The notes beneath the pieces are model-generated. The model was not told the DNA's origin. It saw nothing but the letters and a program-made list of their open reading frames with translations, and did not search any database. A stretch of DNA of 64,000 nucleotides from Porphyromonas cangingivalis (GTDB lineage Bacteria; Bacteroidota; Bacteroidia; Bacteroidales; Porphyromonadaceae): NCBI RefSeq assembly GCF_900638305.1, contig NZ_LR134506.1:1736001-1800000 (forward strand). The letters are read 5' to 3'. This document shows, one piece after another, positions 27,053 through 37,500 of the stretch (position 1 is the first letter of the stretch; every line of letters begins with the position of its first letter). A program made the translations under genes and the position numbers.

Positions 27053-28000
27053 TTATCTTGTGTAGTAAGGTATATGTACCTTGAATCGTGGATGACGGAG
27101 GATGACCGTACCGGTCTTCTCTCTGATCTCCTCGATGGTGAGGCTGTACTTGCCTGACGCTATTATGGGCTCTTCATTGCCCTTATTGAGCAGATCTACC
27201 TCGATGATGTCCCCGAGCTTGGGGTTGATGACTTCGGGTGTGATCTGGAGTGAAGCACCGTTGTAGGTGGTGATCCATCCTCCATAGGGTCGTGCGCTGT
27301 TGTGCATCGTCACTCCGAAGCCCTCTTTCTCCACCATCATCACGCATCGCATGATCTCATTGCTGCTGTAATACTTCCTGTCTGTGCCATAGACGCCGGG
27401 CTCGATGATCTCGTCGGCGACTTTGACCTTGACATGGAGCTTGGCTTCGGTGCCGTTTTCGCCTGTGGCGGTGATGTCCACTGCTCCCTCATAGTGGGCG
27501 TGCATCTCAAGGATGCCCGTCCTGCCGTTCCATCTCATGGAGAGGATGTTGTGTGGGTCTACCTTTTTGAGCGTGACGTTTTCGCCACCGCCGGCAAGGC
27601 TGACGTAGAAGATCTGATCCTTGGGATATACCACGATGGAGTCGTGGCTGAAGCCGAGCGTCGGTGGGACGACACTGATCTTGAGGCGTGCTCTCTTGTC
27701 ATGAGAGGTGACGGTGGCGAAGGTCTCACCCTCAAAGAGTCCTTTGACTCGGAGGGTATCCCTGCTGATGGAGACGGAGGCGATGCGTGAGTCTTCGACA
27801 TTGACCCTGAACTTCCCATTACCACCGCTGAGGAGGATCTTGCGCTCTGTCTGACGGTTGAGTGCGACCTCTTTCAGCATCTCTTCCTTACCGATCTTGA
27901 TGTCCGAGATGGGAGTCTTGTCTTCTTCCTTACAGCTCTGAAAAGAGAACAATAGGAGGGCGACAAGGGAGGTATAGAGTGTTGTTGCTTTTGTTGTCAT
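27053..28000 (-). CDS. Surface lipoprotein, last gene of SusCD operon
   Basis: 315 residues with a lipoprotein signal (lipobox FQSC near residue 23). Middle part looks like repeated Ig-like/BIG2-style strands (SRIASVSISRDTLRVKGLFEGETFATVTS), then a unique C-terminal ~110 residues. No enzymatic motif. Because it closes the SusC/SusD operon it probably sits on the cell surface with the transporter and helps bind substrate; that is inference. Confidence 0.68.
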   Translation of the reverse strand: MTTKATTLYTSLVALLLFSFQSCKEEDKTPISDIKIGKEEMLKEVALNRQTERKILLSGGNGKFRVNVEDSRIASVSISRDTLRVKGLFEGETFATVTSHDKRARLKISVVPPTLGFSHDSIVVYPKDQIFYVSLAGGGENVTLKKVDPHNILSMRWNGRTGILEMHAHYEGAVDITATGENGTEAKLHVKVKVADEIIEPGVYGTDRKYYSSNEIMRCVMMVEKEGFGVTMHNSARPYGGWITTYNGASLQITPEVINPKLGDIIEVDLLNKGNEEPIIASGKYSLTIEEIREKTGTVILRHPRFKVHIPYYTR

Positions 28001-28024
28001 ACTGTATCGTTCGGATGGAATTTA

Positions 28025-29119
28025 TCAGTTAGTGATGTAGATGCGATAGGAGAGTCTGAACTTATTGCCATTGCCTTCGTCGATGTTTACGACGAGACGA
28101 TGCTCGCCCTTTCCGGAGAAGACCAGATAACCATCCTGAAGCTCTGCCGGTGCACCGTCGATGATGTAGGTGATGGTGGCGGTGGAGGAGCCGAGGTCAT
28201 TGAAGTAGGGTTTGATGCGTCTTTCGCTACGTCCGTCGGGGTAGATCGTACGCAGGTAAGGGGTACGATCGGGCGCATCCAGGGCTTTCTCCAAAGGCTT
28301 GGTACGGTAGTATTTTGTGGGTGAGAAGTCAGACTTCTTTGTCCCCTGTACGGAGCGTATCTTGACGGCATGAGGACTGTCCGGATTGAGGTTGTCGAGC
28401 GTGAAGCTGTTGGTCTTGATGTCGGTATAGAGCTTGTTGTTGACAGAGACCTCCCATGTGATCTTGGGATCTCCGGCTCTGTCCCAGGTAAACTCAATCT
28501 CTCTCTGATGAGAGGTCGCACGGATATTGGCCGGCGGTGTGAGTGGCTCGGGTATATCTCCTTCATGGAGAAACATCTCGACATCATCGAAGCTGACTTG
28601 TCCGCCATTGTTGTAGTCCAATGTGAACTTGAGCTCTCCCCTATCGGCATCCGCAGGGACACGGAAGTAGAGCTCCTCCTCCACCCACGTCTCCGCAGAG
28701 GTCTTGACAGTGGACTCGGGAGATACTCCTTTGTGGGTCTCACCTTGATACCACGTAAATCTGACTTTTATGACGAGATTTCTCTTGTTCCCTTTGTGCC
28801 AGAAGGTCAATCGATAGGCTTTGCCGCCCTCTACGGGGACGTTGCCGGGATCATCGACATCCAAGGTGTGGAAGTTGCCCCCGTTGGCATACACGTGTAG
28901 GAGATAGCTCCCTTTGCCACCGGGGCGTTGGCCCTCCCTCTTCATCCCAAAGAGGGTGTTGCTCACGAGCCATCCCAAAGGCCTTTCGCTCAGTCCGGCT
29001 TGGATAAACTCTTCGAACCCTCCGTGACGGAGTACATTCTGCTGGGCTTTGAGATCGGTGTGACAGGTCAACCCCATGAGGGCCGAAAGGAGTAGGATCA
29101 GTATCTTATTTTTCATCAT
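28025..29119 (-). CDS. Secreted protein with carbohydrate-binding-like and fibronectin III domains
   Basis: 364 residues from the ATG at 29119; a second ATG follows directly (29116). Signal peptide ILILLLSALMGL...KAQ; a Cys at about 20 could also be a lipobox. Residues ~25-185 have the jelly-roll layout of a CBM-like module (NVLRHGGFEEF, YRLTFWHKGN, SFDDVEMFL). Residues ~195-275 form a fibronectin type III domain (PPANIRATSHQREIEFTWDR). The C-terminal ~85 residues are unassigned. Starts just after the DUF4856 gene with no gap. Confidence 0.7.
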   Translation of the reverse strand: MMKNKILILLLSALMGLTCHTDLKAQQNVLRHGGFEEFIQAGLSERPLGWLVSNTLFGMKREGQRPGGKGSYLLHVYANGGNFHTLDVDDPGNVPVEGGKAYRLTFWHKGNKRNLVIKVRFTWYQGETHKGVSPESTVKTSAETWVEEELYFRVPADADRGELKFTLDYNNGGQVSFDDVEMFLHEGDIPEPLTPPANIRATSHQREIEFTWDRAGDPKITWEVSVNNKLYTDIKTNSFTLDNLNPDSPHAVKIRSVQGTKKSDFSPTKYYRTKPLEKALDAPDRTPYLRTIYPDGRSERRIKPYFNDLGSSTATITYIIDGAPAELQDGYLVFSGKGEHRLVVNIDEGNGNKFRLSYRIYITN

Positions 29120-29125
29120 GATCAA

Positions 29126-30313
29126 TTATTTTTTTATGTCTTCGGGCGTGATACCTATGGCTTGTCCGAGGCGCATCGCTATATTGCGAAGAGACCCCTT
29201 GGTCGCTGCATCGGAGAGGAGTCGCTTGCTGTCCCACAAGCCCTCGCCCTCTCCAAGGCTTTGTAAGATGTCTTCTATGTCGGCTTGAGTGAAGTATGGC
29301 TTGCCCTCTGCATCACGGATGAACATTGCAGAATAAATGAGTCCGCAGGCTTGTGAGATGAATCGGAAGGCGTACTTGGGCTTCTCCTCAAGGTTTGCCA
29401 TCGTGTTGGGGCCTACCAAGAGGTGCATGGCTCTGATGATCAGTACTCTGGCAAGCTCTTCTCTGATGATCTTGGCCTGGGTAAGCATATCTGAGTATCT
29501 GAACGTGTCCATGACGACACGCCCCTCGACAAAGGCTCTGAATATCTTGTATTCGCTGTCTCGTAGTGCAGGGATACCCTCGGCTTGTGCCAATGGTCTC
29601 CAAAAGGCGTAGTAACCATAAGCGAGATCCCAGTGGTGCTCAAGGACGGTGTAGTTGCGTCCGGAGGGCAGGGTCACCGACTCGTGCGCCTTTCGGATGG
29701 CTTCGTCTCCCAAGGTCTTGGGGTCAAGATGGATGTTGAGGATCTTGTCCAGATATACCGCTCCCATCACGGCATATTTGAATATGTCTGCGACGACGAA
29801 GCCTTTCTCGTCTACGAAGTAGATGTCTCTGTCACCTATATTTTTGCCTACGTAACCGGTATTGCCGGGCTTGGCCTCTTGTCTGCGGTGCTCTACGTAG
29901 TCGGGCTTCCCTTTCCCTGCTATGGCGGCAGAAGCATCGATGAGTCCGTCGATATATGTCCGGACTTCAGCACGCATGGAGGAGGCAAACTCCGACTTCG
30001 CGATCTCTTCGCGAGGCTTGAAGCCGAAATCCCCCTCTCGGTAAAGCCCCATGATGTGATCATAGTCAGCGGCTGCGCCAAGACGTGCCTCCCTCAATCC
30101 GCTCTCGTAGATATAATCCAATGGGGTGCTCAGGTACTCGCACTCCTGGATGTCCACACTGCTGCTGCCATTGCGTGCAAATGAGTACTTGGGCTCGGGG
30201 AAGAGTGGTGGTATGTATGCACTCTCGACGACCTCTCCGGGGCGATGATGGGTACAGCCTCCCAAGAGTATGCCCCCTATGATCGCTATAATGTATTGCC
30301 ATTGTTTGTCCAT
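29126..30313 (-). CDS. DUF4856 lipoprotein
   Basis: 395 residues, lipobox LLGGC near residue 20. The mostly helical body with AKPGNTGYVG and LEHHWDLAYGYYAFW fits DUF4856, a Bacteroidetes family distantly reminiscent of imelysin-type iron-regulated surface proteins. The His-rich EHHWDLAYGY segment (~225-235) is the most likely ligand site. It is the sixth gene of the SusCD operon, 15 bp after the preceding one. Function of the family is not established. Confidence 0.75.
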   Translation of the reverse strand: MDKQWQYIIAIIGGILLGGCTHHRPGEVVESAYIPPLFPEPKYSFARNGSSSVDIQECEYLSTPLDYIYESGLREARLGAAADYDHIMGLYREGDFGFKPREEIAKSEFASSMRAEVRTYIDGLIDASAAIAGKGKPDYVEHRRQEAKPGNTGYVGKNIGDRDIYFVDEKGFVVADIFKYAVMGAVYLDKILNIHLDPKTLGDEAIRKAHESVTLPSGRNYTVLEHHWDLAYGYYAFWRPLAQAEGIPALRDSEYKIFRAFVEGRVVMDTFRYSDMLTQAKIIREELARVLIIRAMHLLVGPNTMANLEEKPKYAFRFISQACGLIYSAMFIRDAEGKPYFTQADIEDILQSLGEGEGLWDSKRLLSDAATKGSLRNIAMRLGQAIGITPEDIKK

Positions 30314-30328
30314 TATCTGATCTTTGCT

Positions 30329-30967
30329 TTAGGGTAAAATAATGAATTCGCAGTAAGGCGTCCTAAGTTTGTTCGGCCCTTCTTCATTCTGATATTGCTC
30401 CGTGGATAGCTCGGGTGTCTCTACAAGACCATCGACAGAGGTCGCTTTGATGCTTGCTTTGACGTTCGAATTTCGAGGCCCTACACCGTTCACGGACAAG
30501 TACATGGGGAAGCCCGAACGCACCTTGAAGGTGATTTCCTTTATGATGCCGTTTTCCATCACCGGAGGTGCTTCTTCGTCCTCCTCGTCACCTGCTCCAT
30601 CCTCTCCACAGACGATGACCACGAGCTCCTTTTTCTCATTGATGTAGGAGACGGTATATTGCGAAGTCGAATGATCGACAAAGCGACCGTTGTTGTCCAC
30701 TTCGTTGAACACGCACGTCAGTACTACTTCATATTCGTCGCCTGCCGGTACATCCTCTCCGGGATAGGTATAGTTTTCGAGAGCCAGTTCGGGATCGCAT
30801 GGCTTCACGACCATGTCTCCCCTTATGTTGTCGGGTTTGTCTATGCCACCGAAGGGAAACAACTTATCATAGTCCTCGGGTGCTGGGTCTCTGTCGATCC
30901 TGTTGCACGAGGGGAGGAGAAGTAGCAAGAGTAAAAATAAATATCTCATAATGATCGTTTTATCCAT
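30329..30967 (-). CDS. Small surface lipoprotein, unknown
   Basis: 212 residues with a long hydrophobic signal and lipobox LLPSC (~20). An internal ATG at 30949 (MRYLFLLLL) gives a more typical signal peptide and may be the true start. The mature part is beta-rich with an acidic loop (GEDGAGDEEDEEAPP). No known domain. Starts 3 bp after the DUF4302 gene ends. Confidence 0.62.
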   Translation of the reverse strand: MDKTIIMRYLFLLLLLLLPSCNRIDRDPAPEDYDKLFPFGGIDKPDNIRGDMVVKPCDPELALENYTYPGEDVPAGDEYEVVLTCVFNEVDNNGRFVDHSTSQYTVSYINEKKELVVIVCGEDGAGDEEDEEAPPVMENGIIKEITFKVRSGFPMYLSVNGVGPRNSNVKASIKATSVDGLVETPELSTEQYQNEEGPNKLRTPYCEFIILP

Positions 30968-30970
30968 GAA

Positions 30971-31972
30971 TTAGTTTTCGTTCCATATCTTCGCAACCAT
31001 ACCTGTGGGTTCACCGTTGGGAGCAAGGTGTTTGCTCTTATACCTCCATATACGGGTCTTGGGGTCATATACACGCACGAGTTCGCAGACAAAGGTGTCC
31101 CCTACCCTTTCAAAGTCATAAAAGATGGCATCCTTGCTGTATCTCAGCCCGGTGTGGAAGCTCAGCCCCTTGTCCGTTCCCGTATAACCCGATCCGAGTC
31201 CGATCAGGTTCTCCTTGAGGCTCAAGAGGGTCTTGTCATAGAGAAATACCCTGTACCGTCTCTTGATGCTCTTCTGCACCCACTCTTCGAACAGATTGTC
31301 CTGACTGATGACGACATTCGTGCTGAAGTAGATACGATCCCCTTTTTGGATCTTCATCTGTGGGTAACGCATCTGCTCGAAGAAGGCTCTGTTCTCGACT
31401 GCCTTGGTGACGACAGCCTGCTCGTCCTCGGGTGAGGTGACCTTCTCGAATCGGATGTATTCTCTCGCAGGCTCTGCATAAGATGGGGTCTTGAAGATGA
31501 GGTTGCCGTCGAGGTCTTTGCCGACATAGAGGAAGTCCGGTGCGCCGGAGAAGACATCGTTGACGAGGTTGTGGAGGTAGTTGTATGTCGTGAAGCTCAA
31601 CTGTGTATAGGTGTTTTGCTTGATTTCGAACTCACTCTCCTTAAACTCTGCTGCCGATGCTTCGTCATAGTCGGCACGCATCCGGACAGTCCCTTTGGGA
31701 TCAAACTTCATGTGGAAGTAATGACCTCCGACACCGTAATCGTACTCATAGCCCCTCCCTATCTTTGCCGTCACATCCGAAAAGATCGTGGAGTCGGTCT
31801 TGGAGAAATAGACGACTTTCCACCCATGAGTAGCATCGGTAAGCTCTTTTCTCAGATCCGAGATACTCAGCGCACTTCGCTCCGATGGGGATAGAGAGAA
31901 GACCCCATCTTCCTTACACGAAGAGAAGGCGACGATAAAGAGTGCCAGTAGGTAAATTCCGTATTGTTTCAT
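30971..31972 (-). CDS. DUF4302 lipoprotein
   Basis: 333 residues, lipobox FSSC near residue 19. The mature start (RKELTDATHGWKVVYFSK) is the hallmark of DUF4302, Bacteroidetes lipoproteins that recur in SusC/SusD operons with the metallohydrolase lipoprotein encoded just before it. Its ATG overlaps the upstream stop codon by 4 bp. Surface substrate binding is the likely job, by context only. Confidence 0.8.
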   Translation of the reverse strand: MKQYGIYLLALFIVAFSSCKEDGVFSLSPSERSALSISDLRKELTDATHGWKVVYFSKTDSTIFSDVTAKIGRGYEYDYGVGGHYFHMKFDPKGTVRMRADYDEASAAEFKESEFEIKQNTYTQLSFTTYNYLHNLVNDVFSGAPDFLYVGKDLDGNLIFKTPSYAEPAREYIRFEKVTSPEDEQAVVTKAVENRAFFEQMRYPQMKIQKGDRIYFSTNVVISQDNLFEEWVQKSIKRRYRVFLYDKTLLSLKENLIGLGSGYTGTDKGLSFHTGLRYSKDAIFYDFERVGDTFVCELVRVYDPKTRIWRYKSKHLAPNGEPTGMVAKIWNEN

Positions 31973-32961
31973 CTGTCTGTTTCGCTTTTTTCCTCTGTGG
32001 ATAAATAAGTTCTCATGAGTTTGTTTGAAGCACGTTGAAATCGTACCATGTTTATGCCGACCGTCTTGGAGAAGTAGTCGTTGACAAAGTCGAGCTTGGT
32101 GACGAGTTCGTGATGAGCCTGCTTTGCTGCTTCGAGAGCCCGTTGCTGATCCTGAGGATCATCCCCCGATGGATAAGGGGTCTGAGCATTTCGGATGGCT
32201 TGCTTGATGTCCTTGGCGGTGTACGTGATCGTTGCGCTGACGATCTCGCAGAAGTCATCCTGCGCAGAGAGCAGGGCATTGATGGTGAGTGTCCCCCTCT
32301 TGTTGCCGTAGTCACTTATCGAGAAGATCCTGCTGCGGTCTGTGATCCCTTTTTGCACCGTCGCGAGATAGTCTCCCGTGGAGGACACATAGCGATTTTT
32401 GCTGATCGCGAGGAACTTGTCTCTGTCATAAGCAAAGAGTTCGGAGAGTCGTCGGGCAAACTGGTGATGCACACTGCGCATCAAAGCATATACTTTGGAC
32501 TGATCCTTGGGGTCGAAGTCATTGACGTTGTAGATGTGCATCTCAGAGCCGATGGCAGTGGCATTCGACAGTAGTTCGAATCCATGTATATCGACATTCT
32601 TCCCGCCATACATGTATATCTTGATGGGAGCTTTGCCCTTCATGAAGTCTTTGCCTCCGAACTCGTCCTGCGTATATAGGTCGATCCAAAGATGCTTGGC
32701 CGTCTCCAGCACCGCCTTGACATTGTCGGCCTTGGGCGGATAGGTAAAGCTCCCGGGCTGAGCCGCATTGCGCTCCCAGCGGTAGATGACCTCTATACCG
32801 TATGGCAGGGTGAGTGTCTCTCTGATCCACCGATCCAGTTCGTTATGCTGTCTCTCCACTTTGTTGCTGTCTACCACACTTAGATCCGAGAGTTTTTCGC
32901 GACTGCACCCCGATACGACGAGGATAAGGAGCGAAAGGAGCGATAATATCTTAGTATTCAT
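31969..32961 (-). CDS. Import-associated zinc metallohydrolase-family lipoprotein with degenerate active site
   Basis: 330 residues from the ATG at 32961 (MNTKILSLLSLL, lipobox VVSGC); a longer frame starts at 33030 but overlaps the susD-like gene. The family profile is clear: LDRWIRETLTLPYGIEVIYRW, LWIDLYTQ, and the region that in relatives reads HHEFAHIL. Here it reads HHQFARRL, so both the catalytic Glu and the second zinc His of HExxH are replaced (codons at 32452-32466). Zinc hydrolysis is therefore unlikely; a binding role is more plausible. Third gene of the operon, as in the family's normal setting. Confidence 0.85.
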   Translation of the reverse strand: MNTKILSLLSLLILVVSGCSREKLSDLSVVDSNKVERQHNELDRWIRETLTLPYGIEVIYRWERNAAQPGSFTYPPKADNVKAVLETAKHLWIDLYTQDEFGGKDFMKGKAPIKIYMYGGKNVDIHGFELLSNATAIGSEMHIYNVNDFDPKDQSKVYALMRSVHHQFARRLSELFAYDRDKFLAISKNRYVSSTGDYLATVQKGITDRSRIFSISDYGNKRGTLTINALLSAQDDFCEIVSATITYTAKDIKQAIRNAQTPYPSGDDPQDQQRALEAAKQAHHELVTKLDFVNDYFSKTVGINMVRFQRASNKLMRTYLSTEEKSETDR

Positions 32962-33010
32962 AAATCCTGATACGTTGCTTTTTTGTGAATGTGACAATAA
33001 TCCTCCGACA

Positions 33011-34516
33011 TCATCTGGGGTTGGGTTCAAGCCCGTTGTTGATGGCCTCTATGGGGATCTGAAGGAGTTTGCGTGGGTCTTCCTTGAGGAGGGGGCGGTA
33101 GAGCGGATTTTTTGACTGACGTTTCACCGGCATATAGAAGCGACGCAGGTCAAACCACCTCAATCCCTCGTGGACGAACTCCTTCTGACGAAAATCCGTG
33201 ATGATCTTCACCAAGGCAAGCTGCTTGATCGTCATGCCATAAAATGGAGTGTATGTCTCGTAGTTGCTGCTGTTGGTCCACGTGTAATCAGCTCTTGTGC
33301 AGGCCGGTATGTCGCCGAACTTCGTCTTGATGAACAAGAGCAGGTCGTCGATCGAACGCTCATACTCTCTCAGCATGGCGTAGGCCTCCATCCTGTTGAG
33401 GAGCACCTCATCGGTAGAGAGGAGCACATTCGTGACATAGAGCCCTTTTGGTCTCGTACCGTCATGTCCGAGGACGGAGAGCTCGTCAAACTTTGCGATG
33501 TATCTCGCATCAGCCACGGGGATGTTCGATGCGTTGAAGAGGTAGAGGGGTGCGAGATTGGGTTTCTTGAAGTTGTCACAGCCATCGATCCCCTTGTTGT
33601 TGAAGACCTCCACCATCGAGTCGTAGGTCACGCCATACTTCTCGACAGGGTTGTTGCGAGCTATGCGAGACTCTGTCGAAGTCAAGAGTAGGTTTGCAGG
33701 CTCCGCAGGGTCGGTATATTTGCGATAGAGTCCGACATGGTTGAGCCCGAGTTCGCGTCCATAGCCGATCCAAGGACGGAGTATCTTGCCCGGGTCATGT
33801 CCGAGGACATAGTTGGCATAGTCCACGACGAGCTGCCACTCCCCTTTCATCAGATAGAAGCGCGAAGCAAAAGCATAGGCCGCCTTCTTGTTGAAGTGAA
33901 ACTTAGGGTGCTTGTAGTACTTGTCGCTGACGAGGGTTATACCCAACTTCAGATCCTTTTCGATGTTGTCGTAGACCTCCTTCACCGTGCCACGTTTGTA
34001 CTGCACGAGGGCGTTCTTCTCGGGCTTGGTGAGGTAAGGGATCCCGGGTGCCACAGCCGACTTGGCAGTGCCATAAGGCTCCGACCATATATTGACGAGC
34101 ATGAAGTGTAGGTAAGCACGGAGGAGGAAAGCCTCACCATACAACGCCTTGACACGCTCTGTCTTGGGATATGTCGCAAGCAGTTCGAGAGCCTTATTGG
34201 CCTGAGCGATACCCGTGTAACAAGCATTCCAATAGTTGAGAGGAGTGTCGAGGTCCTCGTGATCATAGTCCTCCCAGAAGTACATCGCTTCGTTGAGACG
34301 CGAGTGTACTCCGTTGACACGTTCGCCGACATTGTCTGTGCGAGCCTCAAGGAATGCGAAGTAGCTCGCATCGGGATAAGCCCCGGTGAGGAGCTCCGCT
34401 ATCTTGTCCTCGCTGTCTATTTTGACTTCGAGCGAAGAGTCGGGATTGGTACTTAGAAAGTCCTGACACGCACTCAGCGAAAGTGCTACTGTCATCAGGA
34501 AAAATATCTTCTTCAT
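33011..34516 (-). CDS. SusD/RagB-family outer-membrane lipoprotein
   Basis: 501 residues from MKKIFFLMTVALSLSAC; another ATG lies two codons upstream at 34522. Lipobox LSAC. Helical TPR-like N-terminal half (YWNACYTGIAQANKAL) and the C-terminal SusD signature (EFVHEGLRWFDLRRF) are present. SusD proteins form the lid on the SusC channel and capture substrate at the cell surface. Nine to fifteen bp separate it from the susC-like gene. Confidence 0.95.
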   Translation of the reverse strand: MKKIFFLMTVALSLSACQDFLSTNPDSSLEVKIDSEDKIAELLTGAYPDASYFAFLEARTDNVGERVNGVHSRLNEAMYFWEDYDHEDLDTPLNYWNACYTGIAQANKALELLATYPKTERVKALYGEAFLLRAYLHFMLVNIWSEPYGTAKSAVAPGIPYLTKPEKNALVQYKRGTVKEVYDNIEKDLKLGITLVSDKYYKHPKFHFNKKAAYAFASRFYLMKGEWQLVVDYANYVLGHDPGKILRPWIGYGRELGLNHVGLYRKYTDPAEPANLLLTSTESRIARNNPVEKYGVTYDSMVEVFNNKGIDGCDNFKKPNLAPLYLFNASNIPVADARYIAKFDELSVLGHDGTRPKGLYVTNVLLSTDEVLLNRMEAYAMLREYERSIDDLLLFIKTKFGDIPACTRADYTWTNSSNYETYTPFYGMTIKQLALVKIITDFRQKEFVHEGLRWFDLRRFYMPVKRQSKNPLYRPLLKEDPRKLLQIPIEAINNGLEPNPR

Positions 34517-34531
34517 AAGCATAATAGCGTG

Positions 34532-37500
34532 TTAAAATCCGATGTTCAATGTCATTGTCAACTGTCTCGGTGTGGGGAGAGATACCCCACCCGACTTGTA
34601 GTACTCGGGATCTTGTCCTTTGAGCTTCTTGTCGGCATAGATCAAGAATGGGTTGGTGACATTCACCTTCAAGCCTGCGTGTTGGAGTTTGAGGGCTTCT
34701 CTCATCTTCTTTGGCAGGTTGTAGCCGAGAGAGATATTCTTCATACGTACAAAGCTACCATCTGCGACACGCATCTGAGAGTAGTTGTAGGTATTGTATG
34801 CTCTCTCTATGTTTTCGACACCGATCTGACGGATCAAGTCCTGCGATGGCAGTGTAGGCACGTCGGTCTTCAGCTCTTCGCCGGGATTGAGCCAACGGTC
34901 GTAGTACTCCTTGGAGAAGACATTGAGGTCGGCGAAGTTGGGATCGAAGGTCGGATTGAGACGGATCTTGTTGCCTGCCTGCATCGTGATGAAGAACGAC
35001 AGCTCCCACTCCTTGTACCTGAACGTATTCGAGAGACCTCCGATGTACACGGGCTCGATAGGACCGTGATAGATGAGGTACGACTTGGAGTACTGTGCAT
35101 CGAGGAAGTCTGCGCCGTGGACGTTGTTGTTCGGACTCTGGTTCGATGGATAGAGACCGAAGTCAAACGTCGGCAGACCATTGGCATTGAGCCCTTGGAA
35201 ATTGAATGAGAAGAGCGATCCCCGTGGGAAGTCCACGATGTTGCCTCGTCCCGTACCTGCCACCATGTCGAAGGTATTGGGCGTGTTGAGGAGGCGTGTG
35301 ATCTTCTGATCCATCGCACTGAGGGTGAGGTTTGTCGTCCAGGAGAAGTCGTCGGAGACGATGTTCTTCGAATGGATGAGGAGCTCCACCCCTCTTGTCC
35401 TCATGTCGCCGAAGTTGGCATACTTGTAGTACTGCCCTCCGATGCCCGATGTGCGCACAAGGTCGATGAGGTCGAACGAGTTACGTTGATAGACATCGAG
35501 GGTCGTATTGAGACGGCCGCCGAAGAGCCTGATGTCCGCACCGATATTGAGTTCGTACATCTTTTCCCATGTCAAGTCACGGTTTTCGAGGTGCAGGATA
35601 CGGAGGGCATTCTCTCTGTCCTTGATGTCGAATCTGTTGGTGATGATGTTTTTGAAGACAGCGGTCGAGCTGATCGCCTCCTCGTTCATCTTTGCGGTGA
35701 GACCATAGCTCGCACGGAGCGCAAGTCCCGAGATATGGCTGTATCCCTTCATGAACTCCTCACGGTCGAGGTTCCACTTCACACCCACGTTCCATGTCGG
35801 TAGCCAACGAGAGGCTGCCGACTGTCCTGCGGTGTTGGAGCCTTCGTAGTTCAGCACGGTGTTGAAGATGTACTTCCCTGCGTAGCCGTAGGTGGCACTT
35901 CCGGAGAAGGTCACACCTCTCTCGTATCTGTTGAGGAGAGAGAAGTAGCTGTTGCCTTCGTTGGACAACTTTTGGAATATCCGAGGGTCTGTAAATATCT
36001 GATTACCCCTGTCGTACTGTATCCCATAGCCTTGAAACGGATTGATCGTACGATCGGTATGGCGTACCTCTGTAAATCCGAACGCACGGAGGTCGTGCTC
36101 TCCCATCTCCTTGTTGAACTCCACCGCAAATCTCCCCATATAGTTCTTCATCGACGTCTCCGTCTTGTTGAAGATGCCTCCGTGAGGGAGAGCGATCTGA
36201 GGCTGGTGTAGCGGGTTATCCTTATCCCTGAGGAGATAGATGTTTTGGCGAGCCACATCGGGTGTTTCGTTGGCACGAAAGGCCTGTACCACGTTCGAGC
36301 CCTCCTTGATGAAGTGCGAAGTGCTCGTAAGGGCATGACGAGCGGCCGCAAGAGCGATGAGTCGGAGGTGACGATTGACATTGTAGGTGATCTCTCCCTG
36401 TACCTTGAAGTCCAATACGTTGGTCTTCATGTAGTTGTTGTCGTACTCGTTGAGTATGTTGAACGGTGCCCAGTTGTTTCGGTAGTAAGAGAGCGTACCA
36501 TCACTGTTGCGTGGCGAGAGCGTACGGCTCGTACCGAGAGCGTAAGAGAATGGGTTGATGTCGAAGTCTCTCTCGAATGCACCGATGACCGCATTCTTCT
36601 TCTGAGGGATGGTTCCCGGAGCCGACTGGTTACGCATATTACCCTGAGCGGAGATCGTGGTCTTGAGGCTCTCTCCCCAGTGGTAGACATTCTTGAGGTT
36701 GGCAGTCACACGCTTCACGTTGTCCGCGAGTGTCCACCCCTTATCGTCATAGAAGCCCACCGATGCATACGTGGTGGAGTGCTCTCCACCGCCCGAAAAT
36801 GTCACCGTGTGGCTGTGTATAGGCTTGTAGGTAAAGAGCTCTCTGAACCAGTCCGTATTGGCATACTCCCTCTCCTTGAGGAAGGCAGCCTTGGCCTCGT
36901 CCGTGTTGGGGAGGTAGAAGTTGCCTGTCTCCGGATTGATCGTGCTCAGAGCCTTGTACATCTGATAGTACACCCCACTTCGTCTGCCGTAGAGGGCGTT
37001 GGAGAGAGAGAAGTACCCCTTCTTGTCCATTTCCATGTACATCGACATCGTCTCCTGGGAGTTGAGGAGGTCAAACTGTGTGTATGATGGGATGGCCCTC
37101 ATACTGAGTTCGTACGAGTATGAGATGCGGTTCGGAGCATTGCGCTTGCCCGACTTTGTCGTGATGACGATCACACCATTGAGGGCACGAGCTCCGTATA
37201 TGGAGGTGGCCGAAGCATCCTTGAGTACCTGTATGTCTTCGATGTCCGAAGCATTGAGTCCTGCGACAGCCGAACTGATCAATGTCACAGCATCTCCCGA
37301 AGCCAGCTGATCCAGCGTGAGCGACACCAAGTCCTCATACACAGCACCGTCGATGACCCACAGGGGCTGTACGTTGCCGAGGATGGATGCACCCCCACGG
37401 ATGTTGATGCGGGGTGCCGAGCCGAAAGATCCGGAGATGTTCTGTATCGACAGACCCGCCACACGACCCTCAAGCATACGAGAGACGTCGCTCACCCCTT

